DNA from: an uncultured Lachnospiraceae bacterium
Lineage (GTDB): Bacteria; Bacillota; Clostridia; Lachnospirales; Lachnospiraceae
DNA length: 60,150 bases
Assembly (NCBI GenBank): GCA_902770965.1
Contig: CACXUY010000030.1
Span: forward strand, 2,947-63,096
Direction of reading: 5' to 3'
Shown here: positions 16,513-25,800 of the stretch, piece by piece
Numbering within the stretch: position 1 is the first letter of the stretch
Layout of the letters: each line of letters starts with the position of its first letter
The notes under the pieces: model-generated
Database searches by the model: none
Seen by the model: the letters and a program-made list of their open reading frames with translations, nothing else
What the model was told of the DNA's origin: nothing
Position numbers and translations under genes: made by a program

Positions 16513-17862
16513 GTGAGAATGAGAAACAGGCGTTTGCCGGCATTGCTTGCAGCCATGGCAATATTTATACTTTTGTTATCAGGCTGCTCCGCTGAGGAAA
16601 AGGACAATAGAAGATTATGGGCTAGGTGGCTGAGCAGAAGGTCGTCAGAGGAGTCCGGTGAGGCCAAGCTTGATGATATCCTCATTCCCGAGGGGGTGGA
16701 TATTGACGGCGTTGACATAGGAGGGTTGAAGGCTGAAGAGGCCAGGACTCAGCTGAAGGAATACTATGGGGATGAAAAGGGCTTCGATATTTCCTTGATG
16801 TGGAACGGCGTCTTAGCCGGCACCATGAACTCCATAGAATTGGGGCTTACAGCTGACATTGATGCCGCGCTTGGTGAAGCCGTTGCCATCGCTGAAAGAG
16901 GAAATGTCCTGAGACAGTACAGGAGTCTCCGGGATGTGTCAATGGGCAGGCTGCACATAGAAGCCCCCAGATATTTTGAAGGCAGCATAGTGGAGAGCTT
17001 TGTTAAGAATATTGACGATGAGAACATGGTCAAACCCGTTGAAGCCAAGATAAAGTATAACAATGGTTCATTTTCTGTGACGGATTCATCTGAAGGCTAT
17101 GGCGCGGATATAGAAGCCACTGTCAAGGCAGTGAAGAAAGCTGCTCTGTTGGCCAGGGAGGATATATCCGTGGATGTCGTTATGGAGACAAGGAAACCTC
17201 ATTTTACCAAGGAGGCATTATCAAAGATTCACGATGTGCTGGGCAGGTATTCCACTCAGTACGGCGGAAATTCCTGGACCAGGGAACAGAACGTCATGCT
17301 GGCCACATCAAGGCTTGGCGGCCTGGTTCTCATGCCGGGTGATCAGGCTTCCGCGAGCGCGTTGATGCTCGAGAGAACAGTGGAGAACGGCTACAAGGTC
17401 GGCAATATTTATCTTAATGGCGCTGTCGAAAACGGGATAGGCGGAGGAGTCTGCCAGGTTGCCTCAACTCTGTACAATGCCCTGCTATTGGCCGAGATAC
17501 AGGTGGATGAGCGGCATAACCATTCTATGGTAGTCTCATATATAAAACCGGGCAGGGATGCCACGATTTCTGAGGATTACAAAGACCTGAAATTCACCAA
17601 TAATTTAGATAATCCAATCTATATTTTCAGTGATTCGGATGGGGTTAATGTCACATTTACGGTATATGGAGTTGAGACGCGTCCGGCCAACAGAAAAGTC
17701 ACATATCCGGTGACGGTGGTATATGAGATAGAGAATCCGGGGGGCACTCCTGAGATGGAGGTCTATCTTGAGAAGGTCGTGACAGTGGACGGCAAAGAAG
17801 AGTCTCGTAAGAAGCTGCACTCTGATTATTATGAAGCATCAGCACAGACGGCAACGGGCTGA
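16513..17862 (+). CDS. VanW family lipoprotein
   Basis: This 449-residue exported protein has a lipoprotein signal with lipobox LLSGC, the lipidated Cys being residue 25. Residues about 60-235 resemble the YoaR-like peptidoglycan-binding region, and residues 240-390 are a VanW domain with YGGNSWTREQN, GGGVCQVASTLYNALLLAEI and ERHNHSMVVSYIKPGRDATI. VanW proteins occur in vancomycin-resistance clusters and on many Clostridia chromosomes, with no defined activity. AGGAGA precedes GTG 16513; ATG 16519 is possible. There are no van regulators or ligases nearby, so resistance should not be inferred. Confidence 0.88.
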   Translation: MRMRNRRLPALLAAMAIFILLLSGCSAEEKDNRRLWARWLSRRSSEESGEAKLDDILIPEGVDIDGVDIGGLKAEEARTQLKEYYGDEKGFDISLMWNGVLAGTMNSIELGLTADIDAALGEAVAIAERGNVLRQYRSLRDVSMGRLHIEAPRYFEGSIVESFVKNIDDENMVKPVEAKIKYNNGSFSVTDSSEGYGADIEATVKAVKKAALLAREDISVDVVMETRKPHFTKEALSKIHDVLGRYSTQYGGNSWTREQNVMLATSRLGGLVLMPGDQASASALMLERTVENGYKVGNIYLNGAVENGIGGGVCQVASTLYNALLLAEIQVDERHNHSMVVSYIKPGRDATISEDYKDLKFTNNLDNPIYIFSDSDGVNVTFTVYGVETRPANRKVTYPVTVVYEIENPGGTPEMEVYLEKVVTVDGKEESRKKLHSDYYEASAQTATG

Positions 17863-17883
17863 TGTGGGACTCGCCTTACGAGG

Positions 17884-20037
17884 ATGATGGTGGTCGGTGA
17901 TATGAACAAGGAAATGGAGTCCAGCATTATAGCGCTTGAGAAGCTGTCCGAGCTGAAAGAGATCATGGAGCGCTCAGGCTGTCCTAAGCAGGAGTCTGAG
18001 ATACGCATTATCCGTGTACTTATAGCTTTGATCGGAGAGGCTTCCGGCTTGCCGTCTGCTTCATATGAGGATTCATGGGCATCCCCTTTATGGGAATCTG
18101 AGCTCCTGTGGAAAGAGCTGCCCGGGCGCTCGTTTCCTGAGGAATACGAGGATAAGCTTGAGGAATGCCGCTCGCTTGAATGGCTGCGCATCCCTACGGT
18201 GATATTCGGAGCGATGTTCCAGCAGTTCATGAATCAGAACAGACGCAGGGAATGGGGGGCGTATTATACATCTGAAGAGAACATAATGCGTGTGATCCGT
18301 CCGCTTTTTTTGGATGAGCTGGAGGGGGATTTCAGGCGCTGCGGCACGAATCGACAGAAACTCTTATCATTTTTAAAACATCTCGGCAGACTTACTTATC
18401 TGGATCCTGCCTGTGGCTGCGGAAACTTCCTCATCGTGGCTTATGTCAAGCTAAGGGAACTTGAGGAGAAGGCCATACGTGCCATACAGGCTCTGGATGG
18501 ACAGATGATCGATATAGGAGCCTACAGGACTGTGTCCTTGGGACAGTTCTACGGTATCGAATACGAACCGTTTCAGGCGGAGATAGCCCGCCTGAGCCTG
18601 TGGATGGCTGAAAAACAGACAGATAACCTTCAGCAGGCCGGCCGGATGACAGAGCGCGATGGGAAAGGAGCGCACATAATCTGCGCTGATGCCCTCACCG
18701 TGGATTGGAACGATATCGTTCCCGCGGCCGGCTGCTCATATGTGATGGGTAATCCTCCTTTTGTAGGAGCAAGGCTCATGAATACCGAGCAGAAAAATGA
18801 TATGAGGCTTGTCTTTTCTGACACTCCTTCCGCGGGGGACCTTGACTATGTCGCGGCATGGTACAGAAAGGCCGCGGAGTATATGACTGTGCCTCCTTCC
18901 CGGCATATCAAGGCTGCTTTTGTTTCAACCAACAGCATTACTCAAGGGAAGCAGGCGGGAATCCTGTGGAATCAGCTGGCGATTAACTTCCATGTAGAGA
19001 TACAGTTTGCGGTCAGGACGTTTATCTGGAACACGGATTCACAGACAAAAGCAAGGGTGCACTGTGTTATCATAGGCTTTTCCGCGGCGAACAGCAGGGG
19101 CAAGGTGCTGTACGATGGGAACGATAAGCAGTACGTCCCTCACATCAACGGTTATCTTGTCCCGGCTCCTGATATCTATGTGACGGCAAGAACCGCTCCC
19201 ATCGTCGATGTGGCGAAGATGAACTTCGGCAGTATGCCCAACGATGGCGGTCATCTCATTCTTGATGGGGAAGAGATGCGTGAGCTGATCATGAAGGCTC
19301 CGGAAGCAGAACCATGGGTATTTCCTTTTGTTGGCTCGGAGGACTACATAAATGGAAAGGAGCGCTATTGCCTTTGGCTGAAAGGGGTCGATGAGGACAA
19401 ATGGCGCGCCGTCCCTGAAGTGTCTTCGCGAGTCGAGGCCGTCAGGCAATATCGGTCTTTGAGTTCAAGAAAGGCCACAAACAGGCTGGCCGAAAAACCT
19501 GAGCTTTTCGGAGAGATAAGGCAGCCGGATAAGCCTTACATCATTGTTCCCAGGGTTTCCTCGTGTTCAAGACCCTATATTCCGGCAGGATTTGTTCCGG
19601 TCACATGGATCGCGGGTGATTCGGCATTGATCATCCCGGGCGGAGACCTGGCGCTGTTCGGAGTAATCATGTCAGCTATGCATATGGCGTGGGTGAAAAC
19701 CGTGGGAGGCAGGCTTAAAAGTGATTACCGTTATTCTGCTTCGATAGTATACAACAATTTCCCGTTTCCGGACATAGAAGCTGCCAGATCGGCAGGAGTG
19801 GAAGAAATGGCTGAGGAAGTGCTTCGTGTCAGACGCTGCTTCCCGACCATGTCTCTTGGCAGGCTCTACAGTGCCGACGGCATGCCTGAATCGCTTAGGG
19901 ATGTTCACCGACGGCTCGATGAGGCGGTGGACAGCCTCTATGGCGGAAGCTTCCGGACAGATGATGAGAGGATAAGCTTGTTGCTGAACAGGTACGGCGG
20001 ACTTAAAGCTGCTGCCGACGCTGAAAGCTTTGGATAA
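17884..20037 (+). CDS. MmeI-like (type IIL) N6-adenine DNA methyltransferase lacking the nuclease domain
   Basis: This 717-residue class I DNA methyltransferase has the MmeI-family motif IFGAMFQQFMNQNRRREWGA with AYYTSEENI, SAM motif LDPACGCGNF (from residue 173), catalytic NPPF (290-293), GDLDYVAAWY, FVSTNSITQGKQAGILW and a C-terminal target-recognition region ending NNFPFPD. MmeI enzymes are about 900 residues because an N-terminal PD-(D/E)XK nuclease precedes the helical linker. Here the protein begins at the linker, so only methylation is predicted. No separate nuclease gene is adjacent. Start codons at 17884, 17887 and 17902 are all possible. Confidence 0.85.
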   Translation: MMVVGDMNKEMESSIIALEKLSELKEIMERSGCPKQESEIRIIRVLIALIGEASGLPSASYEDSWASPLWESELLWKELPGRSFPEEYEDKLEECRSLEWLRIPTVIFGAMFQQFMNQNRRREWGAYYTSEENIMRVIRPLFLDELEGDFRRCGTNRQKLLSFLKHLGRLTYLDPACGCGNFLIVAYVKLRELEEKAIRAIQALDGQMIDIGAYRTVSLGQFYGIEYEPFQAEIARLSLWMAEKQTDNLQQAGRMTERDGKGAHIICADALTVDWNDIVPAAGCSYVMGNPPFVGARLMNTEQKNDMRLVFSDTPSAGDLDYVAAWYRKAAEYMTVPPSRHIKAAFVSTNSITQGKQAGILWNQLAINFHVEIQFAVRTFIWNTDSQTKARVHCVIIGFSAANSRGKVLYDGNDKQYVPHINGYLVPAPDIYVTARTAPIVDVAKMNFGSMPNDGGHLILDGEEMRELIMKAPEAEPWVFPFVGSEDYINGKERYCLWLKGVDEDKWRAVPEVSSRVEAVRQYRSLSSRKATNRLAEKPELFGEIRQPDKPYIIVPRVSSCSRPYIPAGFVPVTWIAGDSALIIPGGDLALFGVIMSAMHMAWVKTVGGRLKSDYRYSASIVYNNFPFPDIEAARSAGVEEMAEEVLRVRRCFPTMSLGRLYSADGMPESLRDVHRRLDEAVDSLYGGSFRTDDERISLLLNRYGGLKAAADAESFG

Positions 20038-20145
20038 ATCCGTTATGTTCAAATGTCCACATTGAGTATGCCCATCTTAATGTCGCGGATTATGGAAAAA
20101 GATCTTTTATCAACCTGAAAAACAATATATAATGAGGTCATGTAT

Positions 20146-20877
20146 ATGTCCATTATCAGACTGGATAAGTACCTTGCCGATGCCGGCGCAGGCACGCGCT
20201 CTCAGGTCAAAAGCCTGGTCAAGGCGGGACGGATAAACGTTAACGGAGTACAGGCAAAAGATTATGGAATGAAGATTGACGCGGAAACGGCCAAGGTCCT
20301 TTTCGACGGAAAACCAATATCGCGCCAAGGCTTCATATATATAATGATGAACAAGCCCGCAGGTGTGATATCGTCCACGGAAGAACGAAATGATCAGACA
20401 GTTGTAGACCTGCTTCCTGAGGAGATTAGAAGAGGACTGTTCCCGGTGGGCAGGCTTGACAGGGACACGGAAGGACTTCTGCTGATATCAAATGACGGGA
20501 AGCTTGCGCACAGGCTGCTATCCCCTAAAAAACATGTGCCTAAGAGATATTATGCGGTCGTGGACGGGATGCTCGATGAGGATTCCGTGGAAGCATTTGC
20601 GTCAGGTCTAGATATAGGTGATGATAAGCCCGCCAAGCCGGCTATATTGTGTATCATGGATAGAGGGGGATCACGATCCTCCGCGATGGTAACCTTGACA
20701 GAAGGACGTTATCACGAAGTGAAGCGCCTTTTCAATGCCATAGGGCGTAACGTGATTTACCTTAAGAGGGTGTCCATGGGGTCTTTAGAGCTTCCTGATG
20801 ACCTGATGCCGGGGCAATGGCGGGCTTTGAATATGGAGGAATTGGACATGTTAAAGGAAATACCGCAATATCTGTAA
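20146..20877 (+). CDS. RsuA/RluB family rRNA pseudouridine synthase
   Basis: This 243-residue enzyme isomerises a uridine in rRNA (16S for RsuA, 23S for RluB/E/F). It has an N-terminal S4 domain (IIRLDKYLADAGAGTRSQVK) and a catalytic domain with GRLDRDTEGLLLISNDG, where the Asp after LDR is catalytic, plus EGRYHEVKRLFNAIG. GAGG at 20134-20137 suits ATG 20146 (spacing eight) better than ATG 20140. Sequence alone does not separate RluB from RsuA or RluF, so no gene symbol is given. Confidence 0.92.
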   Translation: MSIIRLDKYLADAGAGTRSQVKSLVKAGRINVNGVQAKDYGMKIDAETAKVLFDGKPISRQGFIYIMMNKPAGVISSTEERNDQTVVDLLPEEIRRGLFPVGRLDRDTEGLLLISNDGKLAHRLLSPKKHVPKRYYAVVDGMLDEDSVEAFASGLDIGDDKPAKPAILCIMDRGGSRSSAMVTLTEGRYHEVKRLFNAIGRNVIYLKRVSMGSLELPDDLMPGQWRALNMEELDMLKEIPQYL

Positions 20878-20917
20878 AAAAAAGTTAATAAATATTTTAG
20901 AACTACGCAAAGCTACG

Positions 20918-20946
20918 TTGACAGTTTATGGATAGTGTGGTATCAT
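20918..20946 (+). promoter_or_regulatory. strong promoter of the surface protein gene
   Basis: A perfect TTGACA (20918-20923), a 17-bp spacer and TATCAT (20941-20946). It would give a leader of about 170 bases before ATG 21121; AAGGAGAAAAA precedes the start. Confidence 0.75.
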
Positions 20947-21120
20947 TCAATGGTGTGCGAAAATGGTTACAGTATGTTGGATTATATGCTTTATGAGTTA
21001 TCTGCGATCCAACATTCTTGCTTGTTTTTTTGTAAGAGGGAAGGGGTGCCAAGAAGAGAAACAATCTTTTAGAAACCGAAAACAATATTTCTTTTACAAA
21101 AACTAAATAAGGAGAAAAAA

Positions 21121-22835
21121 ATGCAGAAGAAAAGGAGAAAAGGCGGACTCATGAGCCTGCTGGCTCTGGTCATGGTACTTAGCATGGTCGCCACCACTGT
21201 TGCGTTTGCTGAACCCGATGAGGGTGAGACTTCAAACACAGGTGCTGCGACTGAACAGGAGTCATCCAAGAAGGATGATGATGGCGCAGAGGAGGTCGAT
21301 CTCCAGAAGCTGATCATCGCTCTGTCCGCACCCGAAGTCGAGAAGGTAAAGGATGAGGAACCCGAAGAGGTAACTGTCCCTCAGACAGAGGTTGCAGAGC
21401 CTGACGAGGATGAGGAATCTTCTTCCGAAGAGACCACTGAGAAGGAGGAGAAGCCCGCTGCCGTTACCGAGCCTCAGGATGAGGAGACAGAGGCGCCTGA
21501 AGATGAGGAGCCTGCATCAGAACCAGTCAAGAACACTCAGCCTTCAACCAAGACCGAAGAGGAGAAGAAGCCTGCGAATACGAATGGTGGTAAGGCAAGG
21601 CCCGCGACTGAGGCAGTTCCTGCTGAGGAAGAACCCACCGAAGAAGAACCTGCAGAGGAAGAACCCGCTGAGGAGACAACGGTTGAAGAAACCCCTGAGA
21701 CTGAGGCTCCTGAAGCTGGACTTGATGCCGTTGGCTTCGTTCCCGTTTTGAAGACTGGAAAGACCAATCTGACTGTAAAGTGCGGTTGGATTGATTCTCA
21801 GGATCAGGATGGCATGCGTCCCGGTACCGTTTACATGACAGTTTACGCGAACGGCGTTCCTGTAAAGGTTGTCTGCGTAACCGAGAATGACGGATGGCAG
21901 CTCACGGTCACTGACCTCAACGAGTATGATGCGAATGGCAACAGGATTCAGTATTCAGTAAGCTGCTCCACGGTTAAGGGTTACCTCACGAAGATCGTTG
22001 GCTGCATCGCCTATCACTTCCGCTCACCTGAGAAGGTCGACATCTGCGGCGTAAAGGTCTGGGATGATGCTAACGATGCTGACGGTATCCGTCCTGGAAG
22101 CATCACTGTTCGTCTCTACGCGTTTGGCAAGTATGCGACAAGCAGAACTGTCACTGCCGAGACCGGATGGAGATACTGCTTCAAGGATTGCCCGAAGTAC
22201 TGCTATGGCACATTGATCGATTATTCGATCAGCGAGGATGCCATTGATGGGTACACCACCTCGATCAATGAGTATGATATCATCAACACTCATGTTCCGG
22301 AGGAGACCACCGCTCCCGTTGAAGAGACGACAGCACCTGTAGAGGAGACCACCGCTCCCGTCGAAGAGACGACTGCTCCCGCAGAGGAGACCACCGCTCC
22401 CGTCGAAGAGACGACTGCACCTGTGGAGGAGACCACCGGACGACTGCTCCCGCAGAGGAGACCACCGCTCCCGTCGAAGAGACGACTGCTCCTGTGGAGG
22501 AGACCACCGCTCCCGTCGAAGAGACGACTGCTCCTGTGGAGGAGACCACTGAGGCTCCCGAAGAGTCGACCCCTGGTGTAGAGGAGTCAAAGGGTCCTAA
22601 CGAGACCACTGCTCCCGATGAGTCAACATCTGCTCCTCAGGAGACGACCGAGACTCCCAAAGAGTCTACGACTGCTCCCAAAGAGTCCACTACTGAGAGC
22701 CCTAGCAAGCCTACCAACCCTGGTAAGTCTGTCAAGACCGGCGACAATACCAAGATGGTTATCTGGTTTGCGATCATGGTTGTTTCTGTCGCGGCAATTG
22801 CCACAGTTCTCGTCCTTCGCAGAAGGAGAGGCTGA
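21121..22835 (+). CDS. Cna-B-type cell-surface protein, interrupted by a frameshift in the stalk repeat
   Basis: A signal peptide (residues 1-30, cleavage near AFA-EPD) is followed by an acidic E/P/T-rich region (31-195), two Cna-B-like beta domains (about 205-295 and 300-390; compare DSQDQDGMRPGTVYMTVYA with DANDADGIRPGSITVRLYA), then an EETTAPV repeat stalk. The first reading frame ends at 22581 after running out of phase. The other phase, open from before 22494 to 22835, continues the stalk and ends in a sortase-type tail: SVKTGD, a hydrophobic helix and RRRRG. The sorting motif is non-canonical. Restoring 13 bases in repeat unit 4 joins both parts. The gene looks broken, phase-variable or misassembled. 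Confidence 0.8.
22300..22538 (+). repeat. 42-bp stalk repeat array with one 29-bp unit
   Basis: Units begin at 22300, 22342, 22384, 22426, 22455 and 22497. Each encodes EETTAPVEETTAPV or close variants. Five units are 42 bp; the fourth (22426-22454) is 29 bp, missing 13 bp between GAGACCACCG and GACGACTGC, which shifts the frame. Confidence 0.92.
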
Positions 22836-22913
22836 GACAGGCAGCAGACATAAATCTGGACAAGAGCATTTCCTTTGAATCCGGTAGAAGCGGATTCTGG
22901 TAAAAGCATTATA

Positions 22914-22962
22914 AGCCCGGCATCTATGAGGATTATCCCTTCAGGATGCCGGGCTGCTTTTT
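22914..22962 (+). terminator. rho-independent terminator after the surface protein gene
   Basis: AGCCCGGCATC and GATGCCGGGCT form an 11-bp stem with a 20-base loop, followed by GCTTTTTA. Confidence 0.85.
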
Positions 22963-22999
22963 ATGCCCATGCAAGGAATTATCTCTTACATTGAGAGTC

Positions 23000-23183
23000 G
23001 GCCCCCGCGAAGCGGGTGGCCATATAGGGATGCATTCATACACGCATGTATGCTGCAACGACTTCTATACGTCGTGGCAGCACAGGCGTGCTATGGATGT
23101 TTACTTTGCCGGGGGATGGACCGTGCGCTATCTGCGGGACGGTTCAAAGGCGCTGCGCACCTTGTCAGCCACTGGATAATTAC
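23000..23183. repeat. family B hairpin repeat, copy 2, with a family A-like right part
   Basis: The core 23048-23107 matches the repeat at 13105-13164 and forms a hairpin GCTGCaACGAC-ttctatac-GTCGTgGCAGC nested within CACGC and GCGTG. The right part (23148-23183) contains GGCGCTGCGCACCTTGTCAG and ends GGATAATTAC. This matches the centre of the family A MITE (GGCGCTGCGCGCCTTGTC) and its GTAATTAT terminus. It appears to be a composite or degraded non-autonomous element. No gene is evident between 22836 and 23274. Confidence 0.6.
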
Positions 23184-23202
23184 ATATTATTTTAATTAAA
23201 TG

Positions 23203-23231
23203 TTGAATTAAGCTTGATTATTTAGTAAAAT
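23203..23231 (+). promoter_or_regulatory. promoter-like sequence upstream of the EF-G paralogue
   Basis: TTGAAT, a 17-bp spacer and TAAAAT, about 44 bp upstream of ATG 23275. Confidence 0.5.
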
Positions 23232-23274
23232 GGAAGACAGCATTTGCCTAAGTAATATAAGGAGGATATTTCAA

Positions 23275-25365
23275 ATGAAAGTCTATCAAACCAAACAGAT
23301 CCGCAACGTCGCTGTGTTAGGACATGGCAGCTGCGGAAAGACTACACTGGTTGAGTCGCTTGCATATATCACTGGTGTCACCAATCGCATGGGCAAAGTC
23401 GTCGATGGCAACACGATCAGTGACTTTGATAAAGAAGAGACCAAGAGACAGTTTTCAATCGGCACCAGTATAGTCCCGGTTGAATACAATGGCACGAAAT
23501 ACAACTTCCTTGATACACCCGGATACTTTGACTTCGTGGGCGAAGTGGAAGAAGCCTTGAGCGTTGCTGATGCCGCTATCATCGTTGTGAATGCTAAGTC
23601 GGGCGTGGAAGTTGGAACACAGAAGTCCTGGGATTACTGTGTCAAGAACAACATCCCTCGTATGTTCTATGTGACGGGCATGGACGATGTCAACGCAAAC
23701 TATGATAACGTCGTCTCAACTCTTGAGGAGATGTACGGCAGCGAGATCGCTCCCTTCCACCTTCCGATCATTGAGAACGAGAAGTTTGTCGGATATGTCA
23801 ACGTCGTGAAGGTCAAAGGCAACCGCTTCGGCGACAAGAGTACGACTACAGACTGTGATATCCCTGCTTCATGCCAGGATAACCTGGACAAGTACCGTGA
23901 CGCCCTTATGGAGGCAGTTGCGGAGACCGATGAGGAGTTCATGGAGCGTTTCTTCTCCGGTGATGAATTCACATACGAAGAGGTCCGTGACGCTCTTCGC
24001 GGCAGCGTCCGCACCGGTGACATCATTCCTGTACTTTGCGGCACAGGAATCAACGGAAACGGCGGCAGGACATTGCTCGAAGTTCTTGAGGCATATTTCC
24101 CCAGCCCCGCAGAGCACAAGATCTCCGGTATCAATATCAAGACCGGCGAGACTTTTGACGCTGATTATCAGGATGCCAAGCCTCTTTCCCTCAAGGTTTT
24201 CAAGACGCTCATGGATCCGTTTATCGGCAAGTACTCTATCTTCAAGGTCTGCTCAGGCGTTCTCAAGTCTGATTCGCCTCTGTATAATGTCAACAAAGAG
24301 AGTGACGAGAAGGTTGGTAAGGTCTTCGTGCTCAGAGGCAAGGACGCTATCGAGGTTCCCGAGCTGCATGCAGGCGATATCGGAGCCATCGCGAAGCTTG
24401 ACGTCACAAAGACCGGCGATTCTCTAGCGACGAAGGATTGCCCTATCCGCTATGAGCTTCCGGATATCTCCACTCCTTACACCTATCAGGCATACTCCGC
24501 TGTCAACAAGGGTGATGATGATAAGATCAATCAGGCGCTTTCCAAGTTGATGGAAGAGGATATGACACTTAAGTCAGTCAATGACAAGGAGAACCGCCAG
24601 CTTCTTCTGTACGGAATCGGCGATCAGCAGCTCGAGGTTGTCATGAGCAAGCTTGAGAATCGTTACAAAGTCAAGGCACAGCTTAGCAAGCCCAAGATCG
24701 CGTTCCGCGAGACTATCCGCGGCAGCGTCAGGGTACAGGGCAAGCATAAGAAGCAGTCCGGCGGACATGGTCAGTACGGCGATGTCACCATAGTATTCGA
24801 GCCTTCGGGAGATCTTGACACACCTTACGTCTTCGAGGAGCAGATCGTAGGCGGCGTAGTTCCTAAAAACTACTTCCCGGCTGTTGAGAAGGGCATCCAG
24901 GAGATGGTAAAGAAGGGCCCGCTTGCCGGATATCCCATCGTTGGCATGAAGGCCACACTGGTCTTTGGTTCATATCATCCTGTTGACTCATCGGAAGTCG
25001 CCTTCAAGCTTGCGACTATTCTTGCCGTTAAGGCTGCTTTCGCGGACAAGGCCAGCAAGCCCTGCCTGTTGGAGCCCATCGCCTCGGTCAAGGTCAAGGT
25101 TCCGGACAAGTTCACAGGTGATGTCATGGGCGACCTCAACAAGCGCCGCGGACGCGTGCTTGGCATGGATCCCGACCATCATGGCAACCAGGTCGTACAG
25201 GCGGACGTTCCCATGTCTGAGCTTTATGGTTACAACACCGATCTTCGTTCCATGACAGGCGGCATCGGAAGCTTCTCCTATGAATTCAACAGATATGAGC
25301 AGGCACCTGCTGATGTCCAGGCTAAGGAGATCGAAGAGCGCGCAGCTCTCAAGGATGAGGATTGA
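23275..25365 (+). CDS. elongation factor G-like translational GTPase (EF-G paralogue)
   Basis: This 696-residue protein has the five-domain EF-G layout. The ribosome binding site AAGGAGG and the usual N-terminus support ATG 23275 (MKVYQTKQIRNVAVLGHGSC) over the upstream 23230 frame start. G1 is GHGSCGKTT rather than the AHIDAGKTT of canonical EF-G, G3 is DTPGYFDFVGE, and the position of the guanine-specifying NKxD motif reads TGMD. Domain IV contains KQSGGHGQYGDV and domain V ends in a glycine-rich region. These features fit the EF-G2/FusA2-like paralogues of Clostridia, whose role is not defined. It is monocistronic, with a terminator downstream. Confidence 0.9.
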   Translation: MKVYQTKQIRNVAVLGHGSCGKTTLVESLAYITGVTNRMGKVVDGNTISDFDKEETKRQFSIGTSIVPVEYNGTKYNFLDTPGYFDFVGEVEEALSVADAAIIVVNAKSGVEVGTQKSWDYCVKNNIPRMFYVTGMDDVNANYDNVVSTLEEMYGSEIAPFHLPIIENEKFVGYVNVVKVKGNRFGDKSTTTDCDIPASCQDNLDKYRDALMEAVAETDEEFMERFFSGDEFTYEEVRDALRGSVRTGDIIPVLCGTGINGNGGRTLLEVLEAYFPSPAEHKISGINIKTGETFDADYQDAKPLSLKVFKTLMDPFIGKYSIFKVCSGVLKSDSPLYNVNKESDEKVGKVFVLRGKDAIEVPELHAGDIGAIAKLDVTKTGDSLATKDCPIRYELPDISTPYTYQAYSAVNKGDDDKINQALSKLMEEDMTLKSVNDKENRQLLLYGIGDQQLEVVMSKLENRYKVKAQLSKPKIAFRETIRGSVRVQGKHKKQSGGHGQYGDVTIVFEPSGDLDTPYVFEEQIVGGVVPKNYFPAVEKGIQEMVKKGPLAGYPIVGMKATLVFGSYHPVDSSEVAFKLATILAVKAAFADKASKPCLLEPIASVKVKVPDKFTGDVMGDLNKRRGRVLGMDPDHHGNQVVQADVPMSELYGYNTDLRSMTGGIGSFSYEFNRYEQAPADVQAKEIEERAALKDED

Positions 25366-25517
25366 TGCTCAGGGGATAGGCATCAGCTAAAGCGCGACTG
25401 GCAGCTTCATCATTGAACTGCCATATAGATTAAATCTATATAGCAGCTATAAAAGCAAAAAACATACTCTGTGGGTATCAAACCAACAGAGCTCCAAACC
25501 AGGAGATGAGATTGTTC

Positions 25518-25557
25518 AAGCGGAGATGGTATATTATATACCGTCTCCGCTTCTTTA
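25518..25557 (+). terminator. rho-independent terminator after the EF-G paralogue
   Basis: AAGCGGAGATGGTATAT and ATATACCGTCTCCGCTT pair over about 17 bp (one G-U) around a very short loop, followed by CTTTAT. The rest of the 25366-25800 interval holds a CCCGGC-ttt-GCCGGG hairpin near 25582 and the promoter of the next gene, with no gene seen. Confidence 0.8.
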
Positions 25558-25714
25558 TGTACAGGTCTGTGCAGGGTATCACCCCGGCTTTGCCGGGCAC
25601 GGGCCGCGCGGCGAGCAGGACTCGATTGTTTTATGATGCTTGCGGTCCTGCCATAACACTGCTCATTCATCATATGTTCACTGTATTTTCATCTTATAGC
25701 ACGGGTACTTTTCC

Positions 25715-25743
25715 TTTACGCAAACAAAAAACGGTGGTATATT
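25715..25743 (+). promoter_or_regulatory. promoter of the PrsA-like lipoprotein gene
   Basis: TTTACG (25715-25720), a 17-bp spacer and TATATT (25738-25743), 57 bp before ATG 25801, which has AAGGAGG upstream. Confidence 0.55.
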
Positions 25744-25800
25744 AGAGCGGTATGGTTTTTTTGATAGAAGCTAGATAACCCTAAGGAGGTCAGGATTCAC

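Noticed and set aside
16513..17862. Vancomycin resistance locus based on the VanW domain
   Set aside because: No vanHAX-type ligase, VanS/VanR pair or related gene is nearby; VanW-domain proteins are common on Clostridia chromosomes.
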